Origin: Streptomyces toxytricini
GTDB taxonomy: Bacteria; Actinomycetota; Actinomycetes; Streptomycetales; Streptomycetaceae
Assembly: GCF_014649915.1 (NCBI RefSeq)
Contig: NZ_BMTY01000002.1
Location: 1-64,000, forward strand
Length of the DNA stretch: 64,000 nt
Reading direction: 5' to 3'
A program made the position numbers and the translations under genes. Below the pieces are notes generated by a model. That model was not told the origin of the DNA. It made no database searches and saw only the letters and a list, made by a program, of their open reading frames with translations. Below are positions 1 to 8,867 of this stretch, piece after piece (position 1 is the stretch's first letter; each line of letters opens with the position of its first letter).

Positions 1-989
1 ACGCCGTCCGCATGGCCCGCCTGCACACCGGGCGGCCGAAGGTGCTGTCCGCCTACCGCTCCTACCACGGCGCCACCAGCACGGCGATCAACCTGACCGG
101 CGACGCCCGCCGCTTCGGCAACGACAGCGCGACCGCAGGCGTCGTCCACTTCTGGGGGCCGTTCGCCTACCGGTCGCCGTTCTACTCCGCCACGCCGGCC
201 GAGGAGTGCGAGCGGGCGCTGCGCCACCTGGAGGACACCGTCGTCTTCGAGGGGCCGGCCTCGATCGCCGCGATCGTCCTGGAGACCGTCGGCGGCGCGC
301 CGGGCGTGCTCGTCCACCCCGACGGCTACCTGGCGGGCGTCCGCGAGCTGTGCGACCGGTACGGCATCGTCTTCGTCCTGGACGAGGTGATGGTCGGCTT
401 CGGCCGCACCGGCCGGTGGTTCGCCGCCGAGCACTGGGGCGTCACCCCCGACCTGCTGTGCTTCGCCAAGGGCGTGACCAGCGGATACGTGCCGCTCGGC
501 GGGGTCGCGGTCTCCGGGGCGATCGCTGCCTCCTTCGCGCGCCGCCCCTACCCGGGCGGGCTGACGTACTCCGGGCACGTGCTGGCCTGCGCCGCGGCGG
601 TCGCGACGATCGGCGTGATGGAGGAGGAGGGCGTCGTCGAGCAGTCCGCGCGGACCGGCGCGGAGCTGCTGGGGCCGGGACTGCGGGCGCTCGCCCAGCG
701 GCACCCGTCCGTCGGGGAGGTGCGCGGGCTGGGCACGTTCTGGGCGCTGGAGCTCGTCCGGAACCGGGAGACGCGCGAGCCGCTCGTCCCGTACAACGCC
801 TCCGGCGCCGACAACGCGCCGATGGCGGAGTTCGCGGCCGCCTGCCGCAAGGCCGGGCTGTGGCCGCTGACCGCCGGGAACCGCATCCACATCGCCCCGC
901 CCTGCACCATCGCCCCGCATGACGTGGCCGCCGGCCTGGAGGCCCTCGACACGGCCCTGGCCGTCGCGGACGCGCACACGGCGGGCTGA
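1..989 (+). CDS. Class III PLP-dependent aminotransferase (5' truncated by window edge)
   Basis: The reading frame is open to the window edge and reads A-V-R before the first ATG at 12, so the true start lies upstream. The protein matches the large domain and C-terminus of class III (ornithine/aspartate-type) aminotransferases. It has the SYHG motif near its N-terminus, the DEV acid pair (FVLDEVMVGFGRTG) that contacts the pyridine ring, and the PLP-lysine in FAKGVTSGYVPLGG. About 100 N-terminal residues of the usual 430-460 are missing. The substrate cannot be told from sequence; omega-amino acid or diamine transamination is typical of the family. The following gene is a uricase, but the 270-bp gap gives no proof of co-transcription. 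Confidence 0.9.
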   Translation, partial: AVRMARLHTGRPKVLSAYRSYHGATSTAINLTGDARRFGNDSATAGVVHFWGPFAYRSPFYSATPAEECERALRHLEDTVVFEGPASIAAIVLETVGGAPGVLVHPDGYLAGVRELCDRYGIVFVLDEVMVGFGRTGRWFAAEHWGVTPDLLCFAKGVTSGYVPLGGVAVSGAIAASFARRPYPGGLTYSGHVLACAAAVATIGVMEEEGVVEQSARTGAELLGPGLRALAQRHPSVGEVRGLGTFWALELVRNRETREPLVPYNASGADNAPMAEFAAACRKAGLWPLTAGNRIHIAPPCTIAPHDVAAGLEALDTALAVADAHTAG

Positions 990-1259
990 CCGCGGCCCCG
1001 CGCGGCGCGGCTGTGGGGTCGCCCAAGGGCGGGTGGCCGGGATTCGGACGATCCGTACGGGGGAGAACGGGGCCCCGGCGTGTTGCAATCCGTTAACCGG
1101 CCGTGCAGCAGGGCCGGCACCTTACGGACCGGGATGCACGTCAGTCCCGGGGCGGTCCCGCGGGGACCGGACGGCGGGGAGCGGGAGACCGCTGGACGCC
1201 GGGCGTACGGGATCCAGACCACCGGACTCCGTGTTCCCGAGGACCCGAAGGAAGACACC

Positions 1260-2177
1260 ATGAGCAAGCACGTCCTGGCGCAGAACCAGTACGGCAAGGC
1301 CGAGAACCGCATCGTCAAGGTCACCCGCAAGGGCGGCGACGGCTCCTGGCACGAGATCCGCGACCTCAACGTCTCCGTCGCCCTCCGCGGCGAGTTCCGC
1401 GACGTCCACCTGACCGGCGACAACGCCAACTGCCTGCCGACCGACACCACCAAGAACACGGTGTACGCCTTCGGCAAGGAGCACGGCATCGAGTCCCCTG
1501 AGGCCTTCGGCATCCTGCTCGCCAGGCACTTCGTCTCCTCCCAGGCGCCCATCCGGGAGGCGCAGATCCGGATCGAGGAGTTCGCCTGGGAGCGGATCCC
1601 CGTCCCGACCCGCAAGGAGCAGCACTCCTTCGTCCGCAAGGGGCAGGAGGTGCGGACCGCGCAGGTCACCTACAGCGAGACCACCGGCCTGCAGGTCGTC
1701 TCCGGCCTGAAGGAGCTGACCGTCATGAACTCGACGGACTCCGAGTTCCACGGCTACATCAAGGACGAGTACACGACGCTGCAGGAGGCGTACGACCGGA
1801 TCCTCGCGACCAAGGTCACGGCCCGCTGGGCGCACTCGGCGCTCGCCGCCGACGACGCCGGGCACGACTGGGACCGCTCGTACAAGAAGGTCCGGGGGCA
1901 CCTGTTGGAGGCGTTCGCGCAGACGTACTCGTACTCCCTGCAGCAGACGCTGCACCAGATGGCCGAGCGGGTCCTCGACCACTGCCCCCGGGTCAACGAG
2001 GTGCGGCTGAACCTGCCGAACAAGCACCACTTCCTGGTGGATCTGGAGCCGTTCGGTCTCAAGAACGACAACGAGGTCTACTTCGCGGCGGACCGCATGT
2101 ACGGCCTGATCGAGGGCACCGTCCACCGCGACGGCGTCCAGCCGGTGATCGCCACCGGCGACTGGATCACCGCCTGA
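1260..2177 (+). CDS. pucL: Urate oxidase (factor-independent urate hydroxylase)
   Basis: A 305-residue protein of the usual uricase length with the two-fold T-fold pattern: NQYGKAENRIVKV at the N-terminus, a catalytic Thr-containing segment (LPTDTTKNTVYAFGKEH, about 60-75) and the C-terminal LNLPNKHHFLVDLEPFGL signature. It oxidises urate to 5-hydroxyisourate with O2 and no cofactor, in purine catabolism. The start is ATG 1260, after the purine-rich stretch ggacccgaaggaag; longer in-frame starts upstream lack homologous sequence. No other purine-catabolic gene lies nearby. The 270-bp upstream gap presumably holds its promoter, but I see no clear operator in it. Confidence 0.95.
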   Translation: MSKHVLAQNQYGKAENRIVKVTRKGGDGSWHEIRDLNVSVALRGEFRDVHLTGDNANCLPTDTTKNTVYAFGKEHGIESPEAFGILLARHFVSSQAPIREAQIRIEEFAWERIPVPTRKEQHSFVRKGQEVRTAQVTYSETTGLQVVSGLKELTVMNSTDSEFHGYIKDEYTTLQEAYDRILATKVTARWAHSALAADDAGHDWDRSYKKVRGHLLEAFAQTYSYSLQQTLHQMAERVLDHCPRVNEVRLNLPNKHHFLVDLEPFGLKNDNEVYFAADRMYGLIEGTVHRDGVQPVIATGDWITA

Positions 2178-2299
2178 CGCGGCCGCGGCGACTTTCGGCC
2201 GCGGCTTCCGGTTTTCTTGCCGAACGGTCCCTTGTCCCCGCCGCCGCCTGCAAGGAGGCTGTGCAGCTGACGAGTCGACGACCGAGGGAGCCGGTGGTC

Positions 2300-2551
2300 A
2301 TGCGCAGGCAGACGGCGATCCGCCGATGGCGCGGCTGGACGGGCACGGGCCCGCTCTGGCTGAATTCCGTCGTCCTGCTGCTGGTCCCGTTCACGGCGGT
2401 GACGCTGCTCGCGCAGATCGGTGTGATCGCGGCCTTCGCCGCACTCGGCGGCCTGGCCCGGCAGCTGTGGTACGGGGACTACGGACACGGAGCGGTGCAC
2501 CTCGCCGCAGCCCTGATGGGGGCGGCGGCGGTCGCGTTCGTGGTGGTGTGA
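2300..2551 (+). CDS. Small hypothetical membrane protein (83 aa)
   Basis: An Arg-rich N-terminus is followed by two predicted membrane segments (LNSVVLLLVPFTAVTLLAQIG and the C-terminal AAALMGAAAVAFVVV). ATG 2300 is chosen. A GTG at 2261 extends the frame by 13 residues, but a strong AAGGAGG at 2252-2258 sits only 2 bases before it, too close for normal spacing, so the start is uncertain. I do not recognise the family. The gene stands alone between uricase and the sortase-like gene. Confidence 0.55.
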   Translation: MRRQTAIRRWRGWTGTGPLWLNSVVLLLVPFTAVTLLAQIGVIAAFAALGGLARQLWYGDYGHGAVHLAAALMGAAAVAFVVV

Positions 2552-2795
2552 CCCACCGGGCCGGGGCGTCGACGGCGCCGCGGCCCCTCGCCCGTTCGGG
2601 GGTACGTGCGCCGGGGCGCGCACGGCCCGGTGCACCGGGTCCCAGCTGGGCTGATGCGGGCAGACCGGATCGGGCCGGGAGTGACGCACCGTCAACCGGT
2701 CGCGTTGTCCGCAGTGGCGGTGGACGGCCAGGGGTTCCACTGCTCTCTGTGGGACCGGCTGCCGGAGCCGGTGCATCGGACCGGGAGGACATTCC

Positions 2796-3434
2796 ATGGC
2801 CCGCGCCAAGTGGGTGGTCGGCGTGCTGACGGTGGCTCTGCTGGGGACCGGCATAGGGCTGTTGCGCAGCACTGACGGGGCGCGGCCTGCGCCCACCTCG
2901 GCCGACGCGCTGCCGTCGCGGGCGCTGGGCCTGTCCGGGCACCGCCGGCTCGTCGAGCAGCTGGAGCATGCCGGGCAGCGGACCTCGGGCAAGGGGTCGC
3001 GGCCGTCGCGGGCCTCCGCCCTCACCCCGTTGCGGGCTTCGCTGCCACTGCGGCTGCTCGTCCCCGCCCTGGGGGCGGACCTGCCCTTCCGCGCCGCCGA
3101 GGCGGGGCCGCCGGGGACGGACGGGCCGTCAGCGGGCCGGCCGAGGCGGGGCGGCGAGGTGGAGGAGGCGTACTGGGAGGCCGGGACGCCGGCGCCCGGT
3201 GCGGCCGGCGTGTCCGTGGTCTCCGCGCCGGACCTGCGCCTGGCCGAGCTGCGGCGGGGCGTGACCGTCGAGGTCGTGCGCGAGGACGGCCGTACGGCCG
3301 TGTTCACCGTCGACGCGGTCTCACCTGCCGGGGTGGCCCGGCGCGGGCAGCGGCCCGGCCGGGCCCAACTGCGTCTGGTGAGCGGGGAGACCACGGTTGT
3401 GGCGCGGCTGACGGGCCACCGGCGCGCAGGCTGA
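2796..3434 (+). CDS. Sortase-like (class E/F fold) secreted protein lacking catalytic His and Cys
   Basis: 212 residues: N-terminal membrane anchor (about 5-22), Pro/Ala-rich linker, then a sequence that follows class E/F sortases (LRLLVPALGADLPF; GAAGVSVVSA; TVEVVREDGRTAVFTVDAV; AQLRLVSGE). Where active sortases have the catalytic His (VVxGHVD) this protein reads VVSAPD, and where they have the TCGG-type Cys it reads VSGE. The region between also looks shortened. So the fold is kept but transpeptidase activity is very unlikely. The start at ATG 2796 follows gggagg at good spacing. No substrate with an LAXTG-like signal lies nearby. Confidence 0.7.
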   Translation: MARAKWVVGVLTVALLGTGIGLLRSTDGARPAPTSADALPSRALGLSGHRRLVEQLEHAGQRTSGKGSRPSRASALTPLRASLPLRLLVPALGADLPFRAAEAGPPGTDGPSAGRPRRGGEVEEAYWEAGTPAPGAAGVSVVSAPDLRLAELRRGVTVEVVREDGRTAVFTVDAVSPAGVARRGQRPGRAQLRLVSGETTVVARLTGHRRAG

Positions 3435-3548
3435 GGCGGCCGGTGCCGCGCCGGTTGTCGGCCGAGAGGGGGTGTCTTCGTCCGCCGGTCGGGGGCTTTC
3501 CCCGGGCTGGGCGGCGGGTTCTCCGGCGTGTCGGGGCACATCCCCGGC

Positions 3549-3920
3549 ATGACCGGAACACGGCGGGCGCGGACGGCGGTGACGAGGGCCCTTGCGGCGG
3601 CCTGTCTCGCCCTGATGTGCCTGCTGGCCGCGTCCCCTGCCGCCGCGTCGGCAATCTGCGGGGAGGAAGCCGCCCGCTATGCCACGGGGCTGCCGGGCGG
3701 ACCGGGCATTCCTGCCGAACGCGAGGGCGACCCCTCGGCCGAGCCGGAGGCCCGGGTCGTGCGGCAGCCGGTCCGCGGACAGGCCGGGGTGCGGCAATGG
3801 GCGCAACCGCCGATGTTTCACGTGGAACACTCCGGCCGGCGGGAGGTCACCGGGCGGTGCGAGACGGCCGGCCCGGTGTCGTCCGGCCGGGCGGCACGGA
3901 GCGTGGTGCTGCGCTGCTGA
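3549..3920 (+). CDS. Small putative secreted protein containing a parS site in its coding region
   Basis: About 123 residues with a plausible Sec signal (TRRARTAVTRALAAACLALMCLLA..ASPAAASA) and a Pro/Arg/Gly-rich remainder of low conservation character. Codons within the parS at 3814-3829 read MFHVEH. I do not recognise the family. The mature part may not be a real protein; the gene could be a spurious frame around a parS. Weak ribosome-binding site. Confidence 0.4.
   Translation: MTGTRRARTAVTRALAAACLALMCLLAASPAAASAICGEEAARYATGLPGGPGIPAEREGDPSAEPEARVVRQPVRGQAGVRQWAQPPMFHVEHSGRREVTGRCETAGPVSSGRAARSVVLRC
3814..3829. other. parS centromere site (ParB-binding)
   Basis: TGTTTCACGTGGAACA is the exact reverse complement of the 16-bp Bacillus parS consensus and differs at one arm base from the perfect palindrome usual in Streptomyces. 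It is one of three such sites within 17 kb. ParB nucleates here for chromosome segregation; such sites cluster around oriC. Confidence 0.85.
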
Positions 3921-3978
3921 GCGGGCCAAGCGGCAGCGCACCACCCCCCACACCCCCCAGCACCGTGAGGTCTTCACC

Positions 3979-4179
3979 ATGCCCATCGACCCCTTCGCCG
4001 CTCTGAACGCCCTGCTCCGCGCCGAGGCCGCCCGCTTCTCACCTCCGTCGGGACCGGCGCCCGCTGCCCGGCGGCCCGCACCGGACGAAACCGATGCCGC
4101 TCCGTCGGCGCAGTCCGTCCCCGACACGGCGGCCGGTCGTGAGACCGCGGCCGCCTCTCGGGCAGCGGCTCGCGACTGA
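3979..4179 (+). CDS. Small conserved hypothetical protein (66 aa)
   Basis: Starts MPIDPFAALNALLRAEAAR, an amphipathic N-terminal segment resembling small Streptomyces proteins of unknown role. The rest is a disordered Pro/Ala/Thr-rich tail. The start is ATG 3979 with a GAGG element just upstream. The gene is followed directly by a strong terminator at 4184-4232. Confidence 0.55.
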   Translation: MPIDPFAALNALLRAEAARFSPPSGPAPAARRPAPDETDAAPSAQSVPDTAAGRETAAASRAAARD

Positions 4180-4183
4180 CGCA

Positions 4184-4232
4184 CACGCGCCGGCTCCCGC
4201 ACCCCGCCTACGGGTACGGGAGCCGGCGCGTG
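4184..4232. terminator. Bidirectional hairpin terminator
   Basis: Perfect 16-bp inverted repeat (CACGCGCCGGCTCCCG / CGGGAGCCGGCGCGTG) with a 17-nt loop, between the convergent genes ending at 4179 and 4245. Confidence 0.85.
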
Positions 4233-4244
4233 CCGGGGCCGTTT

Positions 4245-4646
4245 TCAGCTCTCGCGCTGGTAGTACCGGTAGTACGCCACCACGCCGACGCCGATGCCGG
4301 TGGCGAGGCCGACCCAGGCGGAGCGCAGGAAGGAGTCGCCGGTCAGGCTGTACAGGTAGCCCACCGCGATGCCGCCGAACGCCGCGTACGCCGCGGCGCG
4401 GGCCTCCTTGGCCATGCGGGGGCCGACCCGGGCGAGGGTGAACATGATCGCCGCGAAGAGGGCGCCGCACAGGATGCCGTAGAAGACGTTCGCCACGGTG
4501 ACGGGGCCCGTCTGGCGGTTCATGAAGGCCGCGTAGATGCCGTAGACGAGCCCGAGGAGCAGGGGTCCGGCCAGCATGCCCGGGCTCAAGTGCAGGGGCT
4601 CCGACCGCCGGTGGTGCCGTCGGGTGGCGGGTGCCGCGTGTGCCAT
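4245..4646 (-). CDS. Hypothetical integral membrane protein (133 aa)
   Basis: After a His/Arg-rich cytosolic N-terminus there are four hydrophobic segments, starting with MLAGPLLLGLVYGIYAAF and ending with a Gly-rich helix before YYRYYQRES. ATG 4646 is chosen because AGGAGCCC lies at correct spacing; a longer start at 4688 has no such site. Function unknown. It lies 60 bp downstream of the RidA gene on the same strand and could be the third gene of that transcript. Confidence 0.75.
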   Translation of the reverse strand: MAHAAPATRRHHRRSEPLHLSPGMLAGPLLLGLVYGIYAAFMNRQTGPVTVANVFYGILCGALFAAIMFTLARVGPRMAKEARAAAYAAFGGIAVGYLYSLTGDSFLRSAWVGLATGIGVGVVAYYRYYQRES

Positions 4647-4706
4647 GACAGGGCTCCTCTCTTCCCCCATCCAGGGCACACCCGGCACCTGCGCCCGGCA
4701 AGTGGA

Positions 4707-5105
4707 TCAGCGGGTGCGGACCGCAACGGCGTCGATCTCGAAGAGCATCCGGGGCAGGGCCAGCGAGGCGACCCCGATCAGGGTCTGGGCGGGCAGCCCG
4801 GTCCCCCAGGTGTCGTGCAGGTGCTTCAGGAGGACCTCCAGCTTCTGCTGGTCGTGCCCCACGATGTAGGTGCCGATGCGGACGACGTCGGCGGGGCCCA
4901 GGCCGACGGCCGCCAGGGCCGTGCGCAGGTTGGCGAAGGCCCGGGCCACCTGCTCCTCGAAGTCGTCGGAGACGACGTGCCCCGTCTCGTCGGAGCCGTA
5001 CTGACCGGCGATGAAAACCTGCTCGCCCGGGGCTGAGACGACGTGGCTGTAGCCGAAACCGGTCGGGTCGTGGAGTTCCGCGGGGTTGGTGGTGCTGCGC
5101 GTCAT
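4707..5105 (-). CDS. RidA/YjgF-family enamine/imine deaminase
   Basis: 132 residues covering the whole single-domain RidA fold. It includes the VFIAGQYG strand, the central helix ARAFANLRTALAAVGLGPADVVRIGTYI and the C-terminal LFEIDAVAVR. Family members hydrolyse reactive 2-aminoacrylate-type enamines or act on related imines. The usual C-terminal catalytic Arg equivalent is not obvious (LPRMLFEIDAVA has Arg at the expected position before M), so the exact subfamily is open. Its ATG overlaps the stop of the upstream Rrf2 gene (ATGA), which implies translational coupling. Confidence 0.9.
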   Translation of the reverse strand: MTRSTTNPAELHDPTGFGYSHVVSAPGEQVFIAGQYGSDETGHVVSDDFEEQVARAFANLRTALAAVGLGPADVVRIGTYIVGHDQQKLEVLLKHLHDTWGTGLPAQTLIGVASLALPRMLFEIDAVAVRTR

Positions 5106-5722
5106 TGCCAAGCTCCGGATTCTGTCGGGTCGGAGGGTCCTGTGGGATCGGAGGGCGCAGTCGGGTCGGCCGGTGCCGGCCTGGCCTGCGCCGGATCGGT
5201 GGGCGCCGGATCGGGGGCCGGGCCGGGTGCCGTCGGGCTTGCCGCCGGGGCGGTGAACCAGGCCCGCAGCCGTTCGGGGGCCTCGGGGGCCTGCCGCTCG
5301 GCCTCACGTCGGATGTCGTCGAGGCTCTGCCCGGCCAGGGCGTGCCGCCAGGCCAGTTCGGCGCGGGCCATGCCGCGGGCGATCGCGCACTCGGGTCCGC
5401 CGTCGGCCGCCGGGCCGCCGCCGGGCCCCCGGCGGCGGATCTCGGTGCAGCGGAAGGCCTCCTCGGGCCCCTCGACCGCCGCGACCACGTCCATGAGCGT
5501 GATCTCGGCGAGCGGCCGGGCCAGCCGGAAGCCGCCCCGCGCCCCCGGGGTGGAGACGAGGAGGCCCGCCCGTGCGAGCGCCTGGAGCTGCTTGTTCAGG
5601 TACGCGGGCGGAAGATCGTGCCAGGCGGCCAGACGGGCCGCCGGGACCGCCCGCTCCGGCCCCAGCCAGGCCAGGTTGATGCAGCTGTGCAGGGCCCACT
5701 CGACGCCCTCACCCATCCTCAT
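5102..5722 (-). CDS. Rrf2-family transcriptional regulator
   Basis: 206 residues. The winged-helix DNA-binding part covers about 1-85 (MRMGEGVEWALHS..; LPPAYLNKQLQALARAGLL; GGFRLARPLAEI). Two cysteines follow (about 98 and 121, in FRCTE and PECAIARGM), at positions where Rrf2 proteins often hold redox or nitrosative ligands; a third cysteine is missing, so an iron-sulfur cluster is doubtful. The C-terminus is a disordered Pro/Ala/Asp-rich tail. ATG 5722 or 5716 are both possible starts. Being first in the operon with RidA suggests it controls that enzyme and itself. Confidence 0.9.
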   Translation of the reverse strand: MRMGEGVEWALHSCINLAWLGPERAVPAARLAAWHDLPPAYLNKQLQALARAGLLVSTPGARGGFRLARPLAEITLMDVVAAVEGPEEAFRCTEIRRRGPGGGPAADGGPECAIARGMARAELAWRHALAGQSLDDIRREAERQAPEAPERLRAWFTAPAASPTAPGPAPDPAPTDPAQARPAPADPTAPSDPTGPSDPTESGAWQ

Positions 5723-5842
5723 AACCGGGACACTAGATGTCCGGGATCCCGGGGGCAAGGGCATTTGCCTGAACGGACGCACCGCCACCCGACCGCAGCA
5801 GCCCCGCTCGCGGCCCCCTCCCCGGATGCGTTCCCTGGTGAC

Positions 5843-6670
5843 GTGCGCACCTTCATCTCGGCGGTCCTCATCGCGCTCGTGACCCTCCTCGTGCCCGCGA
5901 GCGCCGTGGGGTACTGGGCCGACCGCGAGCTGGGCGACGCCGACCGCTACACCGCTGCGATGTCGCCCCTGGCCTCGGACCCGGCCGTGCAGGGGGTGGT
6001 GGTCACGCAGACGGCGCGCGCCCTGTCCGGGCAGATCGACGCCGGGCCCTTCCAGGGCGGGATCGAGGCGCTGCTGCGCGAGGCCGTCGGCTCCTTCGCC
6101 GGCACCCCCGCCTACCGGACCGCCTGGGACGCGGCCAACCGGGCCGCGCACGCCGCCTTCCTGGAGGCCCTGACCACCGGGGAGGGCAAGGCCGTCACCA
6201 TCGACCTCGCGCCGGTCGTCGCCCGGATCCGGCAGGAGCTCGTCACGGACGGCGTACCGCTGGCGGAGCTCATCCCGGAGACCCGGGTGACGGTGAAGGT
6301 CATGGAGTACGACAACCTGGGCGCGCTCCGGGAGGGCTTCCGCATGCTGCAGATCGCCGGTGTCTGGCTCCCCGCCCTGACCGTCGTCCTGGCCGCCGCG
6401 GCCATCGCGGTCGCCGTCCGGCGCCGCCGGGCCGTGGCCGCGACCGGCCTGGGGCTGGCCCTCGGGGCCGCCCTGCTGTGGATCGCGGTCGCCGTCGGCC
6501 GCCGGATCACCCTCGACGACCTGCCGCCGGACATCGACCGGGCGGCCGCCGGCGCGGTCTACGACGCACTGACCGCATTCCTGCGCACCACCGCCTGGGT
6601 GGTCCTGGCGGTCGGGCTGGCGGCCGCACTGGCCGCGTGGCTGTCGGGCCGGGTGCGCCGCACGCCGTGA
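5843..6670 (+). CDS. Hypothetical membrane protein with extracytoplasmic domain
   Basis: About 275 residues. An N-terminal helix (TFISAVLIALVTLLVPASAVGYW) is followed by an Ala-rich extracellular domain of about 160 residues and three C-terminal helices, ending in a basic SGRVRRTP tail. No motif I recognise; similar proteins are common and uncharacterised in Streptomyces. The GTG at 5843 gives a sensible signal-anchor start, but no strong ribosome-binding site supports it. The gene is divergent from the Rrf2 gene with a 120-bp shared promoter gap. Confidence 0.7.
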   Translation: MRTFISAVLIALVTLLVPASAVGYWADRELGDADRYTAAMSPLASDPAVQGVVVTQTARALSGQIDAGPFQGGIEALLREAVGSFAGTPAYRTAWDAANRAAHAAFLEALTTGEGKAVTIDLAPVVARIRQELVTDGVPLAELIPETRVTVKVMEYDNLGALREGFRMLQIAGVWLPALTVVLAAAAIAVAVRRRRAVAATGLGLALGAALLWIAVAVGRRITLDDLPPDIDRAAAGAVYDALTAFLRTTAWVVLAVGLAAALAAWLSGRVRRTP

Positions 6671-6806
6671 ACCGGGCACCCCATAAGCTCGGAAGGTACC
6701 AACTGCGCAGAACGCCCCAGTGGATGCACAACCGTGCGGGGCGCGGCACCACGGCAGATCCGAGACCGGCAGACGACTCGCGAGCGGCGGGGGCACCGAG
6801 GCGGAC

Positions 6807-8828
6807 ATGAGCACCGAGCACAGGGAGCGCACCGAACGCGCGCACCGCATACCGTCCGGGCGCCGGACCCGCCCGCACCCGCCCGCGCCCCCGGCGTGGC
6901 TGCTCTCCGGCCTCCGCCCGGAGGCGGCCCCGATCCCCTGGGCCGCCGTGGCACGCGCCGCCGTCGCCCTGTCCGCGCCGCTCGCCGTCGGCTTCGCCCT
7001 CGACGAGCCCGAGTACGGGGCGCTGGTGTCGATGGGCGCCCTCAGCGGCGTCATCGGCGACACCGCCGACGCCTACCGGATGCGGATCCTCAACATCGCC
7101 GTGCCGCAGTTCTTCGGCGCGGTCGGCGTCGCCCTGGGCACGCTGGTCTTCGGGCACGGCTGGGTCGCCGTCGGGGCCCTCACCCTCATCGCCCTCGTCT
7201 CCGGAATGATCTCCTCGATCGGCACGGTGGCGTCCGTGTCCGGGCTGCTGCTCCTGCTCAACGCCGTCGTCGGGGCCGGCCTGCCGCTGCCCCGGCCGTG
7301 GTGGGCGGCCCCGCTGCTGCTCGCCGCCGGCGGCCTGTTCGTCCTCGCCCTCACCCTGCTGGGCTGGCCGCTGCGCGGGCGCCAACCGGAGCGGGCCGCC
7401 GTCGCCGCCACGTACCGGGCGCTCGCCGACGCCCTGGAGGCGGCAGGCGGGCCCGGCTACGACGAGCGCCGCCGCCGGCTCACCCAGACCCTCAACCAGG
7501 CGTACGACCTGGTCCTGGGCCGCCGCGCCCGCGTCCACGGCCGCAGCCCCGGCCTGGTGCGGATGCTCGCCCAGCTGAATGTCGTGATCCCGCTGGTCGA
7601 GGCGGCGCCCGCCGCCCACCTGCGCGGCCGCCCACTGCCGCCCGCCTACCCGGCGGCCGTACGGGAACTGGCGCGGGCCGTGGAGGAGGGCCGCACCGGC
7701 ACCCCCGTCCTGGACCTGCCCGCACCCGCCACCCGCGCCGAACGGGCCCTGGACGCGGCGCTGCGGCACGCGGCGCCGGTCGTCCACCTCGCCGAGCCCC
7801 TCCCGCACAGCGTCGACGACAAGCTGGGCCGGCCCGCCGCGCTGACGGTCCGGGCCCGGCGCGCCGTGCGCGACATGGCGCTGTCCCCGGCCTCCTGGCG
7901 GTACGGGTTGCGGCTCGCCCTGTGCATAGGGATCGCCCAGTCGCTCGTCTCGCTCGTACCCGTCGAGCGCTCGTACTGGGTGGCGCTGACCGTCACGTTC
8001 GTCCTGAAGCCGGACTTCGGCTCGGTGTTCTCGCGGGCCGTGCTGCGGGCCGTGGGCACCGCGGGCGGGCTCGTCGTCGCCGCCGCGGTCCTCGCCGAGG
8101 TGCCCCGCGGCTGGTGGGACGTGCCCGTCATGGCGGTGCTCGCCGCTCTCATCCCGGCGTTCTCGGCGAAGGGGTACGCCTTCCAGACGGCGGCGATCAC
8201 CCCGGTGATCCTGCTGCTGTCGGACCTGCTGAACCACCAGGGCTTCGACCTGATCCGGCCGCGCCTGGTGGACAGCCTGATCGGCTGCGCCATCGCGCTG
8301 GTCGCCGGCTACCTGCTGTGGCCGGAGAGCTGGCGCAGCCGGATCGGGGACCGGCTCGCCGACGCGGTCGACGACGCCGCCCGGTACGTGGAGCGCGCCT
8401 TCGGGCCCCGCCCGGCCACGGAGGCCGGGCTGCGGGCCGCGCGGACCGCACGCCTCCAGGCACGGCGGCGGATCTACCGCGACCTGTCGGGCGTGCGCAG
8501 CGAGTTCCAGCGGGCGCTGACCGAGCCGCCGCCGGCCGGGACGCGGGCGGCCGCCTGGTGGCCGCTCGTCGTCGCCGTCGAGCGGGTCGTGGACGCCACC
8601 ACCGCCGCCCGGGTCCGCGTCAACCACGGGGCCCCGCCGCCCGCGCCGGACGAGGTGGAGGCCCTCAGCGCCGACCTGCGCTCCCTGGCCGCGGGCGTAC
8701 GGACCGCGCGGACCCCGGACCGGCTGGAGCCGCCGCCGGAGCGCTCCTGGGACGAGGAGTCCGTCCTGGCCCCGGTACGCCACGAGGTGGCCTCCGCGCA
8801 CGGCTTCGCCTCCCCCGAACGGGCCTGA
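6807..8828 (+). CDS. FUSC-family (aromatic acid exporter-like) membrane protein
   Basis: 673 residues with two membrane bundles. The first, about 45-190, includes LALDEPEYG-like FALDEPEYGALVSMGALSG. The second, about 360-510, includes RSYWVALTVTFVLKPDFGSVFSRAVLRAVGTAGG, the signature of the FUSC/YccS/AaeB group. Two cytoplasmic helical regions follow them. Family members are linked to efflux of aromatic carboxylates or weak acids, but the substrate is not readable here. ATG 6807 is chosen after gaggcggac; longer frames upstream look random. Confidence 0.85.
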   Translation: MSTEHRERTERAHRIPSGRRTRPHPPAPPAWLLSGLRPEAAPIPWAAVARAAVALSAPLAVGFALDEPEYGALVSMGALSGVIGDTADAYRMRILNIAVPQFFGAVGVALGTLVFGHGWVAVGALTLIALVSGMISSIGTVASVSGLLLLLNAVVGAGLPLPRPWWAAPLLLAAGGLFVLALTLLGWPLRGRQPERAAVAATYRALADALEAAGGPGYDERRRRLTQTLNQAYDLVLGRRARVHGRSPGLVRMLAQLNVVIPLVEAAPAAHLRGRPLPPAYPAAVRELARAVEEGRTGTPVLDLPAPATRAERALDAALRHAAPVVHLAEPLPHSVDDKLGRPAALTVRARRAVRDMALSPASWRYGLRLALCIGIAQSLVSLVPVERSYWVALTVTFVLKPDFGSVFSRAVLRAVGTAGGLVVAAAVLAEVPRGWWDVPVMAVLAALIPAFSAKGYAFQTAAITPVILLLSDLLNHQGFDLIRPRLVDSLIGCAIALVAGYLLWPESWRSRIGDRLADAVDDAARYVERAFGPRPATEAGLRAARTARLQARRRIYRDLSGVRSEFQRALTEPPPAGTRAAAWWPLVVAVERVVDATTAARVRVNHGAPPPAPDEVEALSADLRSLAAGVRTARTPDRLEPPPERSWDEESVLAPVRHEVASAHGFASPERA

Positions 8829-8867
8829 GGCCGGGCCGCCGGGCCCGGGCCGGGGGAGCATCGGGGC

